64,000 bases of DNA from NCBI GenBank assembly GCA_020064725.1, contig JAGTWJ010000017.1, positions 806,001-870,000 on the forward strand, written 5' to 3'. Every line of letters starts with the position of its first letter. The stretch's first letter is position 1. The notes under the pieces are model-generated. The model was not told the DNA's origin, ran no database searches, and saw only the letters and a list, made by a program, of their open reading frames with translations. Positions 45,217 through 57,200 of the stretch are shown piece by piece. Source of the DNA: Drechslerella dactyloides. Its lineage: Eukaryota; Ascomycota; Orbiliomycetes; Orbiliales; Orbiliaceae. Position numbers and translations under genes: made by a program.

Positions 45217-47466
45217 CCTGAATACTGCTTCCTGCTTCCTGCTTTAAAATAAATGCTGACTGCAGGGAAATTCGTGATTATATGTCGAGGTCCTCGGCGA
45301 ACGCGATACTGAAACGCAAATAGGTAGCTGTAGTGCGTGGTGCCGCGAGCTAGCGCTGAAGGTATCTATAAGCAATATACTCCGTAAATAATTATGATTA
45401 CTGAAATCAAAAGTCATTGAAAAGATTGTAGGTCTTTACTTAACGAAAGGATATGTTTTCTTATATAAAGGATTGGTAGCCTTGAGCTCCTTCGGAGTCT
45501 CACTGCGGTACTGCGTGTCCGCGGGATTCAATTCACTCTTTTGGCAGACATATCCAGCCGGGCGGCTGATGTCTGACCTGGCAGCCAAACCGAGCTCCAG
45601 TGGCGTCGCTAATACACCTACAGAAACGTCTAAGCCCTCGTCAAAGCAATCCGTTGATGCAGGGGAAGAATTCTCGCGCCCTCAGCCGACTCCTAACCGA
45701 CCCCGCAGGTTGCAGCCTTCCTGTGCACCACTGCGATCCATTTTAGGGGCATAATGTACTTTATATGTGGTTTCTGCTGTGCTGCGAAAGCGAATCGCTG
45801 TGTGCGCACCAGATTGCGTGATACGTGGTATTTTTGATCGCCAACGCGCCGGATTTCAACGTTATGGAGGTCTCGAAAGACAACAATGTCTACTCGTCCG
45901 CTGTCCTTACCGAATTATGCAAGCATGCGCTACGTAAATAATAATATAAATATTGAAGCGGGCCCAGAATTTCAAAAAGTTATTGCGTGTAATATATTCT
46001 ACGCTGGGGAATTTTGAAACAACATCTAGAATCAATCCCACAGGGAACAAAGCTTCCACGCGCCAAAGCCAAGCAAGACGCATGAAAACTTTCAAAAGCT
46101 GGGATTCGAATATACATTTTGAACTCATGATAAGGATCTAATAGGCAGCACTCTGACAGCTGTCATTACCTAGTGGCTACATGTGAGATACGTGATATGC
46201 GTACGATCCGCAACCTAGTATTTTCTTGCTCTTGCTACGCAGCTGGTTGCAGAGCTCGTATATGCACCGTATTGTGAGACTAAGGTTCTCAGACTCGTAT
46301 ATTGCTCGGTACCAAGACCTCAATAAGTTCTCTCACTTCTCGAACAGTACACTAGTGCTTCTTGGCCTCGGAAAAGTTATAGTGAATCTATCTCATGCAT
46401 ATATGGTGTAAATCTCCAAAAAGGTCAGAGATTTACTGGCCTTTCTAAAATCCGAAATGCGCAAAATTCTCGAGAGTATGGAGAATGGACTTGAAAGTTT
46501 CTTGTTGGTGACATGGTCATTGAGATATATGACGTACCTAATAGAGGAGGCAATTGTCAGTTTCAGACGCCTTGGTTTAACACACGATATACCCAAGCGG
46601 CAACGTCTACCAGCGTTGCCCTGGCCCACTTGTTCGTGTTGAACACCTTATTAACTCCTGGCTTCCTCCATAATAGATTACTGAGTGGTAGTGAAGGATT
46701 TGGTTTACGTGATCAGGCGTCGCTGGCCCGGCTTTAGAATTGACTCGGCCATGCACTACTCAATCCTAATCTATAAACGCAGCACATACGCATATACGCT
46801 AAACGAGACAGATGGACGGGAAGCTGGGCTCAAGATATCAGTATAGTAGAATGGCTCGACGAGATAACATCCTCCGCGAAAGCTATGCATGCAATTGCAA
46901 CGGACACGCTCTATCGACGGCATGCTGATGGAAGAATAGATGCTCAAGAAAGAAGTCAAAATAATGCTACAAACAATACAAAACTATAATAATGATAATA
47001 GTGACAAAAAGCATATGGGTACAGAACGAAACGGATGACGAAATGCAAATATCGAGTAGAGAGAAGGAAATAAATACAGTACAAACAATATGCAACGCAA
47101 TGCATTGCAATCGACATGCAATCGAAATAAAAGGATAGAGAAAAAGTTCTCTAGAGTAAGATGAGTAAGATAAGTGAGTGGGGGAAATAGAGTGTGCGAA
47201 ACAAATGCAAGCGCCGCTGTAATCATCGTATCAACGCGTCTTCAAAGACCGCTAAACCATACATGCACACATGTCAGTACCATATCAATCACGCCAGTTC
47301 GTCTACCGCTGAATCAATGCGATGCCATCCAAGCTATCATATCAACCAGCAAATGCACGCAACTGCGCCGTCGCTCAAAAAATCGGCCGTCAAGCGTAAA
47401 TCCACCACATATGCATCCGTCATACAGAATATGATGATTGATCCCTCGTCGCGTCGTTCTCTCAGC
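45217..47466. other. Intergenic, 2.2 kb
   Basis: Contains the promoter of F-box B at the left and the 3' flank of the SR/RE-repeat gene at the right. Apart from the small frame at 45,569-45,754, nothing is supported. The part from 45.8 to 47.1 kb is AT-rich. Confidence 0.55.
45569..45754 (+). CDS. Possible small protein or exon, Ser/Pro-rich
   Basis: An ATG-started frame of 61 codons (MSDLAAKPSSSGVANTPTET..., ending APLRSILGA) with protein-like composition, rich in S, P, T and R, and GC-richer than its surroundings. It is divergent from F-box B, whose start is about 350 bp away. The frame is open for about 100 bp upstream of the ATG. It may be a short gene, a single exon of one, or chance. 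No family recognised. Confidence 0.25.
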   Translation: MSDLAAKPSSSGVANTPTETSKPSSKQSVDAGEEFSRPQPTPNRPRRLQPSCAPLRSILGA

Positions 47467-50400
47467 TCACATTCCGGCCTTCTTGCCTTTATAGGCTCTG
47501 CACTTCTCGCACCACAGCTTGTCGGCCTCGAGGTCAACCATGTACATAGGGATTCTCTCCTTGCTGGACGTGGTGCTCCGGAGACAGTCTTCGTGGTAGC
47601 CGTGTCCACAATCGAGACGAAGCAGACGGTTATGCGCATGGTCGTCGGATGGGTCTTCTTCGACAACACATAGCTTCAGCGCACGCATAGCGCAGAGAAG
47701 GTCAGGGCGGATAAACACCTGACCTGGCTGGACGCCAGCGCGCTCGCGCTTCGGATTGAGGTTTTCGACCATTGGGTTTGCAAGAGCGGGGTCGACAACC
47801 TTTGAAGGTTCGGCTTTCGGCCTGGATTCTTCGCGGGCTCGGTCACGAGCTGATTCTCGCTCTCTGTCACGCTCACGCTCGCGTTCTCGTTCCCTGTACC
47901 TATCTCTGTCTCTGTCCCGTTCTCTCTCCCGGTCGCGTTTGCTTTCACGATCTCGTTTCCTGTCCGGGTCTCTTTCCTTCTCCCTTTTGCGTTCAGCGTG
48001 CTTGGAATCGCGTTCGCCTTGATCACTGCTGGTACTTTGTGACTCGTAGTCTCGGTGGTGAGATCTGTGGCGGTGTCGGCGTGGACGTTCAGGTAATTGA
48101 GGCTCTGGTTCCTCTTCGGCGTCTTCGACCCGGGGCTGTTGTCTCGATCTGATCTCCGCTCTTTCCTGCTCCAGCTTCTCGAGCCTCTCTCGTTCCTGCT
48201 TATCTAGCTTCTCCCGCGCTTGCCTCTCTAGTCGTTCTTTTTCTTGCCTCTCCAACCGCTCTCTTTCTTGTTTCTCAAAACGTTCTCTCTCTTGTTTCTC
48301 GAAACGTTCTCTCTCTTGCTTCTCAAAACGCTCTCGCTCTTGCCTCTCCTGCCGCTCTCTCTCTTGTCTCTCCGATCGTTCTCGCTCCTGTCTCTCTAAA
48401 CGTTCTCTTTCCTGTCTCTCCAACCTTTCTCTTTCCTGTTTCTCCAAACGTTCACGTTCCTGTTTCTCCAAACGTTCGCGCTCCTGCTTCTCGAAGCGTT
48501 CTCGCTCTTGCTTCTCAAAACGTTCTCGCTCTTGTCTTTCGTAAATTTCTCGTGCTTGCCTCTCCCGTTCTTGTCGTTCTAGCTTGTCTCTCTCCTGTTT
48601 CTCCAGCCTTTCTCGCTCCAGCCGCTCTTGTTCCAGTCTCTCCAATCGTTCTCGCTCCTGTCTCTCGGCTCGATCTCGCTCCAGTCTCTCGGCTCGATCT
48701 CGCTCCACTCGCTCTATTTTTTCCCGTTCCACCCTGTCGCGCTCAATCCTGTTGAGCTCCCTGTCAATTTCCTTTAGTCGTAGGGCCTCCTCGGGATCTC
48801 TCAGCGTGGTAACACCCTCTGGCATCGGCGTCTTCGGCCTGGCAGAACCGGGCGTACCGGCTCTTGTCGGGGAGCCATTGCGCCTATTCTTCTCCTGGAT
48901 GATCTCAGGCCGTGGTCGGGACCTCGACCTCATCCGGGATTTTGACCCAAACCGTCCCGGAGAAGGAGAATCCCGCCGCTTGCGCGACTTTGCGCGCCGT
49001 TGGGGTGACGGAGAGCTCGGACGGCTCTTAGCGACACTGATCCTGTAAATTCTTTCATCTTCTGAGACGGGGCGCTCTTCAGGTGGCGCTGGCGTCTGGG
49101 CGCGATATCGGCTCCTCGATCTATTCCGCCGACGGTGCTCATCAAAGTCGCGATCTTCAGAGGCTTGATAGTAAGGATATCCTGGTTCATTGATCGGCTG
49201 AGATCTCTGTTGGGCATAGTTGTAGGTTCTTCCCTGTCGCGAGTTCGCTGAGTGAACAATCGCGCCTCCTCCGGCTGCGCCTCTACTATCACCGTAAGTA
49301 TCGCGGTAATAACGGTCGCCTTGATGAACAATTGCCGCTGGTGTACCGTATCTGACGCCCGCGGCTCCTAGCGAACCAGTAGAAGATCTTGGTTCTCCGA
49401 ATGGAGTTGATGAAGCGTCCTGGGCGATCGAAATGTTGTAGGCTCGGAAGGCTGGATCGGATTCGATAGCTCGAGGGTCATTGCGATTGTAAGAAAATGA
49501 GTTTGGTCGTGATTTTGTCGCCTTTGGCCTTGGAGGATTGTTGTAGTCAGGGGTGTCATAGCGTCCGCTTGGACGGTACGCTGGCTCGGCATCGCCACTT
49601 TCTGAGGAACTATGGCGTGAGGGAGGTGGGCGCGATTGATGGATTGCCGCTGTGGTAGCAGGACGCCGGGATGGACCAGCATCGGCGTGGCTTGGTGTTT
49701 TGGTCCCTACGCGTGGGATTGTTCCTGCTGGGACGACGTAATCCCCAGCCGACTTGTAGTAGCCGCTAGCTGGTCGTCTGCCTCGAAGCGCTTCGGGATC
49801 GTGAATGGGATAACCTTCCGACGGTATGGCGTCGTATCGATCGCGGCCTATATTGAAGAAACGGATCAGTCCACACGTATGGTTTCAAAATCTCAGATGA
49901 AGAAATAAGTGAGGATTAGGAGAAAACGACACAAAATCCAGGGATAACCAAGAGGAAACACCATTCGAGCCGAGAGAGAAATTACAGCGTGAGCAGAGAC
50001 ATGCGTTTAGAAGGTCGTCTAGAGTCGCTTCTGGTTTCGTGTTGAACCGTATCAGAGGCAATGGCCGAGGCCGTAGACGTACCTTCGTAACCCTGCATGA
50101 ACTGCTCATAGGTCCTGCGGATCCGGTCATGCAAGTTTGCAGTATGACCGTCATCGTAGCTGAATCTCCGGTTCGGGGGGAATGGCTGTTCCGATCTAGC
50201 CTTGGAGGAGTTTGTTGAGGAAGATATGGCTGGCGATGGAGGAGGAGGGAGAGATAGCTGCGTGGGTGGTGGGAAGGCGCTCTGCGCCGATTGAGGGGTC
50301 GGAGTGGCGGTATTTTGAGTCCCCGTCGTGAGGGCAAATGGGCGTGCATAAGCTCCCGCTGCGGCATCCGCTGGCGGCATAGTGTAACGCTTGGAGGCTT

Positions 50401-50827
50401 GGGAAGGGTAGTTCATATTCATGGGATAGGAAGGGTACGTGGGCCAAGCATCAAAATATCCCATACCGTGAAAATTAGGGTCTGTGGCGCTGCGGAGAGC
50501 TCCGGCGAAGGCATGAGGAGCACTGGAGCTGTCTGGCGCCTGAATATAATTGTACCCGGTGTATGTAGCGGTGGAACCGGGAACCTCGGACGTGTAATAG
50601 TGGGACCCGTTCGGCCCAACGAACAGATGACGGGTGCCATCTTCAGGGTACCCGGCGGAGCCCGTCGTCGAGCCCGTTGGATGCGTGCCGACGTGGAAGT
50701 GCTGAAGATGCTGGGCTACATTCGGGAACTCGTCCGGGTCGATGTTTATGTCGCCGAGCTGAGCGGGTGGCAAGTCCGAATGGTAGCCGCCATGGCCGTA
50801 CCCCGCCCCCTCTCGGTACGACGACAT
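47467..50827 (-). CDS. Large SR/RE-repeat protein with degenerate RING-like C-terminus
   Basis: Two exons, 50827..50083 and 49847..47467, with a phase-1 intron of about 235 bp (GTACGT...TATAG), give 1041 aa. I translated the second exon codon by codon from its acceptor to the next ATG-started block and found no stop. Residues 1-250 are Tyr/Gly/Pro/Ser-rich; 250-480 Arg/Tyr-rich; about 490-580 an SR-rich block (RSRSRYR, RPSSPSPQRRAKSRKRR); about 590-850 a long charged coiled coil of 8-residue units such as QERERLEK; about 850-930 RD/RE arrays. The last 75 residues contain LDCGHGYHEDCL and WCEKC, which fit the C-x-H-x2-H-x2-C and C-x2-C parts of a RING-H2 finger, but the first C-x2-C pair is missing. 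Role inferred: nuclear RNA-processing or ubiquitin-related scaffold. No orthologue recognised. Confidence 0.82.
48170..48770 (-). repeat. Coding 24-nt tandem repeat (octad ERERLEKQ-type)
   Basis: About 20 diverged copies of a 24-nt unit encoding Q-E-R-E-R-(L/F/S/Q)-E-(K/R) within the SR/RE-repeat gene. The protein period is more regular than the DNA, which shows many third-position changes, so selection seems to keep the heptad-like charge pattern. Confidence 0.85.
49848..50082 (-). other. Intron of the SR/RE-repeat gene
   Basis: About 235 bp, donor GTACGT, acceptor ATAG, phase 1; G+GC rebuilds a glycine (QGYEG to RDRYDAIP). It is longer than other introns in the window, so an additional small exon inside cannot be excluded. 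Reading through the donor is possible for 34 more codons. Confidence 0.7.
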
Positions 50828-53150
50828 GGCGAGCGGGCAGTCGGGAGTGGCGAGGGCAGCTGGCGAGTATCAGAATCGATGCTATGCGGGTAGAGTGCGG
50901 GGTCGCTGTGACTAGAGGGATCGCTGGTGGACGGAGGTACGTTGAGGCGGAAGAATGAAGGTGGACCGCAGGTCGGCAAGTCTCCTTGACAATTCTAGGA
51001 CAACGGTGAGAAAACTAGATCTAGGCTGGTGGGAGGAGACGGAAAGGGAGAGCCTGGCAGATGAAGGTTCCAGTCGGGAAGTTCGTCGATGGCGGCAGGA
51101 AGATTCTCGAAGACGGTTGTTTGAGATGTGTTGCCGGGCAGCAGCAGTTGACGTCGGCGGGGAGAGCTGGCAGCCGCGGAAGGTAGCTTCAATGACGACA
51201 CCAAACCACCTCTCGATCGAAGTCACGATGCGGAACGCCGATGCCGTGCTTGTTTGCTGGCTGGTGTCAGAAGTCGGAGAGGTCGCGGCTACTCGAGAGC
51301 GGCGAAATGGATGCGAAGGAGGTAAGTGCTCAGATGCTATCGCAGAACCGGAGCAGGTAGCAAGACGTCTAAACGAACAACAGGATGAAAGCGGTAAAAA
51401 TAGCCCAGCCGGGCAAAAATAAAAAGCACCGGCAACCGACATCAACAGTGCAAAAGCGCAGACGAAAAAGAAGAAATTTTCAAGAGGCCCACGGTTCGGC
51501 TGGACTCTTTGGGAGGACAGTTGAAGAGTCCCCTGATCCCGTCAGCCCTTCAGAAGGCGCGGAAGAAGTGGTACCTGCGTATGAGCGGGCCGCGTGAGAG
51601 ATCCCGGCTGCCTGAGGTTCCCAGGACTGACGGATGGTGCACCTCGTCCGGTCGTCTGTCCTGGTGGATGGTAATATCTGTCGCCTCTGTTGAGATGGCC
51701 TTGGGCCCAATGCTGCTGAACAGGTGGGCGAGATATGGTGCCTGCAAGTGCCGTCGTACACTGCCCGGTACGTACCCCGGCCCGGTCAGCTGTAGAGTCA
51801 TACAACTACAGCTCGAAAAAAGGGAGATCCAAGTTCGATCGATACTCACTCAACCGATACGCAGAGCCTCCTCTGTCGCTGGGTATCTTTCGCCGATGCC
51901 CTCGTATAAGGATCGGAATCGGTCTCGTCCAGCAGCAGGAATCTCCAAGTCGACCCGGGTGCGCCGGCGTGCTCCCGTGATCGTGATATCACTATTCCAG
52001 CCCCATGACGTTGCGTTGCTTCGGCAGAGCTAGCACATTGTTCTCCAGCTAGACCGCCGGTGGGGCTGACGGCCATCCTCCACCAACGAGAGCCGGCCGT
52101 CTCGTCGAACTGGAGCTTGGGCCATCTCGTAACTCCTCGACACTGTGCGACGTGTCCTATAGTCTCTTAGTAGGATATTTAATTCAGGTACCCATCGGAA
52201 GCGGGGCGAAGCGACGAGATGGAGAATCCACCGCGATGCTGACAGCTCCTTCTGCGGGGCCGCGTCCGCCGTAGAGGCCGCCGATGTGTTGCCCGGTCGT
52301 CACGCAGCAGCTGATCGGCGCGTGTACCACCTGCCCGCCGGATTATGTAATCCTCACTGTAGGCACCAATGTTCACGACTCTCGACTGCCTTCCAACAAT
52401 GCTACTTTGGTGGATGTATCTGTTGAGCATGAAAGACTGGCACGCTGTCGATACACCGCCGTACTTGCCCCACGGCATGAAGACACAGCCGGTACTCGAC
52501 TGGTATTCTGCAACGGAAAGTCTGCCCGACACAGTGCACACTGCGCAACGAATATAAGGATCCAGCCAGACGTTCACACGATCACCCTCACATGCTCCGC
52601 CAGCCCTCAACCAAGCGACTCTCTGGACGGCCTTACAGGCTCCCTTCCATATAAATACCCACCTCCTTGCCCACTTGCGCCACTTGCTGGAAAGCCTGAC
52701 ACGGATCCGCCTGATTGTTGGATTTCCGGCCGCGCAACGCATGGTCGCCGTGGTGTCCGTGACCGCCTGACGAAATAGCTCCGCCGCATCACAAAGTATC
52801 ATCCAGCAGCAGATTCTGGTCCCCTGCGCATTTCCTATGCAATAGAAAAGGATGCTTGCTCTGTTCGAGCATTGTCTCTTTCTTGGCCAGGACTGCCACG
52901 ACATTCACATCTTGTTGTGACTGAACATCTGCCATATTTGACGGTTTTTTGGTATGGCAGTATCAGCTTGACAAGCTGAAAGTGACGCCTAGTTAAACTA
53001 ATGTCATATGTTTATTTAAGTACACGTGATAGCATGGTTACAGTGATTCCACAGATAGTTAAATAACTAGGTACACATAATGAAACCCCATCAACCAAGC
53101 CTGAGCTCACGCTAGACCCTTCCACGCCCCTACGGCCGGCTTGCTTGGCC
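50828..53150. other. Intergenic/unresolved region between the SR/RE gene and the secreted-protein gene
   Basis: 50.83-51.45 kb read on the minus strand is C/T-rich and looks like the leader and promoter of the SR/RE-repeat gene. 51.48-52.13 kb holds overlapping protein-like frames on the minus strand, such as GRDRFRSLYEGIGERYPATE, starting downstream of an ATG at 52,125, and a 174-codon frame on the plus strand (51,509-52,033). I could not build a consistent gene. 52.18-52.94 kb is listed separately. Confidence 0.45.
52179..52935 (-). pseudogene. Possible frameshifted gene, unknown product
   Basis: An ATG at 52,935 opens a 48-codon frame that reads like real protein (MADVQSQQDVNVVAVLAKKE, later KHPFLLHRKC) and stops at a TGA at 52,791-52,789. 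Immediately afterwards the next frame reads CDAAELFRQAVTDTTATMR and stays open to 52,179 (241 codons in total in that frame). A one-base frameshift at the TGA would join the two. No intron of plausible size explains it. It may be a recently broken gene, a sequencing or assembly error, or a multi-exon gene that I fail to resolve. The product is not recognised. Confidence 0.3.
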
Positions 53151-54264
53151 CTATCTTGTCGGCCAAGGACCAAAACAACCGACGGTGCCCAGATCACGGA
53201 CAAAATTCTTTGAAGTATCCATAAGTATACTATTGACCGGATAAATCGTATTGAGAGGCGGTGGCGAAGGAAACCGATAGCTGAGCTTTCGTGAGCGTTG
53301 GAGCGAGCTTGAAAGCGACTGTATACCCGTCACACCCTTGACACTCTGGCTATCAAGTAGTCCAAAGGAAATGCAAACGGCGGAAGGACGGTCTTCCCGC
53401 CAAAACACCTCGATCCACGTCGTTGCACTATCTGTCGGTGTAGCGAACGGCACACTATGCACAAACCAGTCGATCGCCGCAACTCTGACCTTGGCACCAT
53501 GTTCGTTGTCTATCCAGACTTGTCCGTACGTGACGAAATCCGCAACATTGGGGGGAATCCAGTAGTCTTGCCACAGCGGCGCGATGGTGTGTTTTGGAAG
53601 ACGGTACGTTGGCAGCTGCTGGCCTCTTTCTGGCACCGTATTCAGCCGACAGAATGGTTCGAATGATACAATACCATCAACTGACACATAGATTTCACTT
53701 TGCCGTTTTTCGAATATTTGAATCGGGAATGGGAGGGTCAATCTTGACCAGCCTTTCGAGTCGCCGTAGGCTGTGATTGGCCACCACTGGCTGCCGATCA
53801 GCTCAGCAGAGCCGCGGTATCTTCTGCCGGTGGGGTCTTCGAGATAAGTGAAAGGACCGGGAGTATGAAAAGGTTCCCGGGCACACGCATCCAGGTTGCT
53901 ATCACACCAGTCGCTGCCACCCGAACCACCATCGTGGCCACCGCCGCCAGTACGAGCTTTGGCAAGTAAAATTATCGTTAGCTACCAAATCTTGATCTTA
54001 AATTCTCCGAACCACCAATAAAGACTCGGCTTTGGACATGTGTATCTTATGCCCTTGTGCATGCATATCAAGATGTCGCCTACCTTTTAATGCCTTAGGT
54101 CTTAATTTCGATTTTACAGCATCTGGAATTGACTCGTTTGCTAGAAAGCTGGGCAGCGACGACGCAAATCGTGTAAAGGCTAGGCCGCCTCCTACATCTG
54201 TTGACGCCGCGTTGCAAACTGCAGGAACCGCAGCAAGTATAGCTAGAACCCACGTAGGGATCAT
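53151..54264 (-). CDS. Secreted protein, possible nidogen-like (NIDO) fold
   Basis: Two exons, 54264..54084 and 53956..53151, with a 127-bp phase-1 intron (GTAGGC...AAAG, branch-like GCTAAC), give 328 aa. The N-terminus MIPTWVLAILAAVPAVCNA is a clear signal peptide. Mature part: a possible N-glycosylation site NES at residues 43-45; a Gly-rich linker (residues about 63-75) that also holds a DWCDSNLDAC motif; then FTYLEDPTGRRYRG. About residues 125-265 contain IYVSVDGIVSFE, HTIAPLWQDYW, VTYGQVWI and TTWIEVFWRED. That order (strand with V-DG-SFE, then AP-W-D, then tyrosine/valine strand, then W-x-V) resembles NIDO domains of extracellular proteins. The similarity is judged by eye. No GPI signal or transmembrane segment at the C-terminus. 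Probably cell-wall or extracellular; exact role unknown. Confidence 0.8.
53957..54083 (-). other. Intron of the secreted-protein gene
   Basis: 127 bp, donor GTAGGC, acceptor CAAAG, branch-like AGCTAACG 30 bp before the acceptor, phase 1. Both exons are in frame only when it is removed. Confidence 0.78.
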
Positions 54265-57200
54265 CTTCCAGGATCGTGTAGGTATGGCAGTGATAGAGGA
54301 TGCTAACGAGAGGTGGAAGAAGAGCTGAGTATCTTTGAGGTCAACTAAAGGACTCTATAATTGCGGTTTCCGGGGGTGTGCCGTTGGAAATCGAAGAGAG
54401 ACTTCAGTGTATGGCCGGGAACTGTTCTTTTATAAGCTGGTTTGATTTCCCCTCATCTAGAGATATCGCTGGCTTTTCAATTGAGCTCCCGGCACTGGGG
54501 CCAAATACACGCATTCAGAATACAGCTATTGCACCGTATAGCCGGGTAGCGGATTTTCGTTATCTCTTGACTGCACTGCGAGTGCTCGAGTCTATCGTGA
54601 ATGTGGATACCACGAGTCAGATGAGCAAGCGCCATGAGCGCCTTGACTACTACCAGAAGCACGTATATTTGGTGCGTGCATTTGCTTCGCAGTGTCTACA
54701 TGCACATATGCACATATGCCATGTCGTTGTGCAAACCCCGGCTCCGCCAACCAGGTTCTGACTTGTCCCGCTGAATATCTTGGTGTTGAGGATCTCCACA
54801 ATTGACGAATAAGTTTTACTAATGCTTGAATTCAGAAGATCTGAGAGCTGGATTTGTCATTTCGGCGTGCGAGCATCCATGTCGCATCTCAAATTAGGCA
54901 GAGGACCGTATAGTACGAACAATAGGCTCGGTAAACTGATAGCGGATGGGTCGATCGTCTCTGTGTACACAGCCTGTATATTTTGCATTCTTGTTAGTCT
55001 CGAGACCACGAGACTATATTCTTGTGGGGCTCATACCATCGGGTCTATCACGGTGGCTCCGACAGCGGAGTGATTAGCCTCCGCCCATGTAAATATGTAC
55101 GTATCTGCCGCAAGGGAGAGTCTGCCACGATATATATCACCTCCACGCCTACTTGCATGCAGATATTTTGACAGCAGGTCACGCTATAGACTGCTGATCC
55201 CAGAGACTTTTTTGCCCCCAATTGCTAGTTAACAAGATGCATCGATGTGTAACGGGCACGCTTTGCACACAATATGCTGTTCCATCGAGCAGCTGCATAG
55301 ATCCAAGCTGGAATTTCGATACCAGAAGGTGGCCACCAAGGCAATTGATAGTCGGGAACAGGTGCTATGATCACATATCCGGGTTACAGCCAGAAAGTCG
55401 AATTTAGCTTTGTATACTCTCGTACGATATTACGTATCTGATATCGCCAGCAAGTTGATTATTATAATTATTGCGATTTGATATCTGTAGCACAGGCGCT
55501 CTGCTGTCTCGTCCACACGTGCATAGTGCCCTTTGTCCCTGGATGCTTGCATGTATGCATGCAGGGGATAAGTCCTATAACGCAACGTCGATGGTCGGTA
55601 TTTCTTGCCCGAAATTAGATAATGACCTGCAGCTGCGTGGGGTATGAGATCGGAATGTACGAAGATCATATTATACTTAGGTACTGTTCTTCCTCTGTCC
55701 TTGTCATGCCATTACCTACAGCGGCTTTGTCAATTTTATGTAACTCTCGACCCCAGGAGGAAACCTTGTCTCGCGGGCCCAAAGCAGCAAAGCCATGCAT
55801 ACAGAGACCGTGTACTCTGAGCCGCTCTATTTTGTGCGACCTACATGCTACATCCTGTGTCGTGTAGTACCGGTACAAACTTTATAGAATAGTGGCTGAC
55901 AGGCGGAGACGTCGACGGGCCGCAGAAAAATATGTGGTTAGCGCACGCGCAGGCGTGCCGTGCTCGCAGGCTGACATGCGAGGATGCTATGACCCACAGT
56001 CAATATCCTTGGCACTAGAGCCACCCTCCAGCCCTTGTATCACGGATCCGGTCGGAATTGATCTCAGTCCCAAGGCTGCAAACGAAATTCAAAGGCCCTT
56101 GAGCTAGAAGGCTCGTTCTATCACCGATGACTCGATATGATTGATTGCGACGTGAAAGAAGTACAAAGTTAGTGATGAAGAAAGCTTCGAAGCCGCACAA
56201 CATCTAATGATCCTTCCCTGTATATATGCTACGTACATATCTTAAGCAAACTTAAGCAAAAAATACGCCGTAGTTGTTCTATAGCGCTCATATTTCAAGA
56301 CCGCATGTAACCGATTGCAAATCTATCAATATGTAGGTCCGGATGAGGCCAATCGCTTCGAATATCAGGCCACTTGGTGACTGTGGGTCTACTCGATATC
56401 GATATTTCTGGTTACCGACAGTGCAGTTGACTAGTTGGCTGAGTGGATCGAATACGTTGCTCAGGGCATTTCAGCAGCGAGAGCTCAAGCCTGCACCGGA
56501 TTGGTGACATCCTAGATGCCGAGCTCTGGGTGCATGTTTACAAACATGTAAATACACCCGTCATATAATAGTCATGTTCAACCGTCCCGCAGGCCGGCAT
56601 AAGCAAGCTGCACTTTCAAATGCATGCTGCATTGCGTGTGACCACTCGACTTTGAAAGAGGAAAATAATCCATTACAGAGACGTCGGGATGCATTGTATG
56701 GAAGGAAAATCCAACAACCAGTTACTATTCTTATCTCCGGCACCTGATACCATCACAGACAAATGAGGGGTCATGTCGAGATGCATAAGTTTCCATGCAT
56801 AAACCCTGCCCCTGCGCTACGGCCGCCATGTTGTACACGTAGGTACAACAACAGTAAGACAGCTAAAATATGCAAAAGTCTTCCAAAGTCTATCCCTCAC
56901 AACCATTCTTGGAAATGGAAGATTTTAAGCTTTCATGTCAGCGGGTCGGCCCGATGAAAGTTTGTTAGCCGAAACGCAGAAAATTCGGACAGCCCTTTCG
57001 ATATGATAAATTGCAAAAGCATCAAAGTGTTCGACTCATGGGAATTTACGGTATATCTCAACTAGCTGAGTAGATTGACGGTCGCACTCGTGGGAAAATT
57101 CCGGCCGAACTTGCTCCGCAACGTATTTTGCTCGGACGATTGGTTCCTAATGAGGAACGCCCATGACCTGAGTCGCTTAAGGTACAAATCGATAGGGTAG

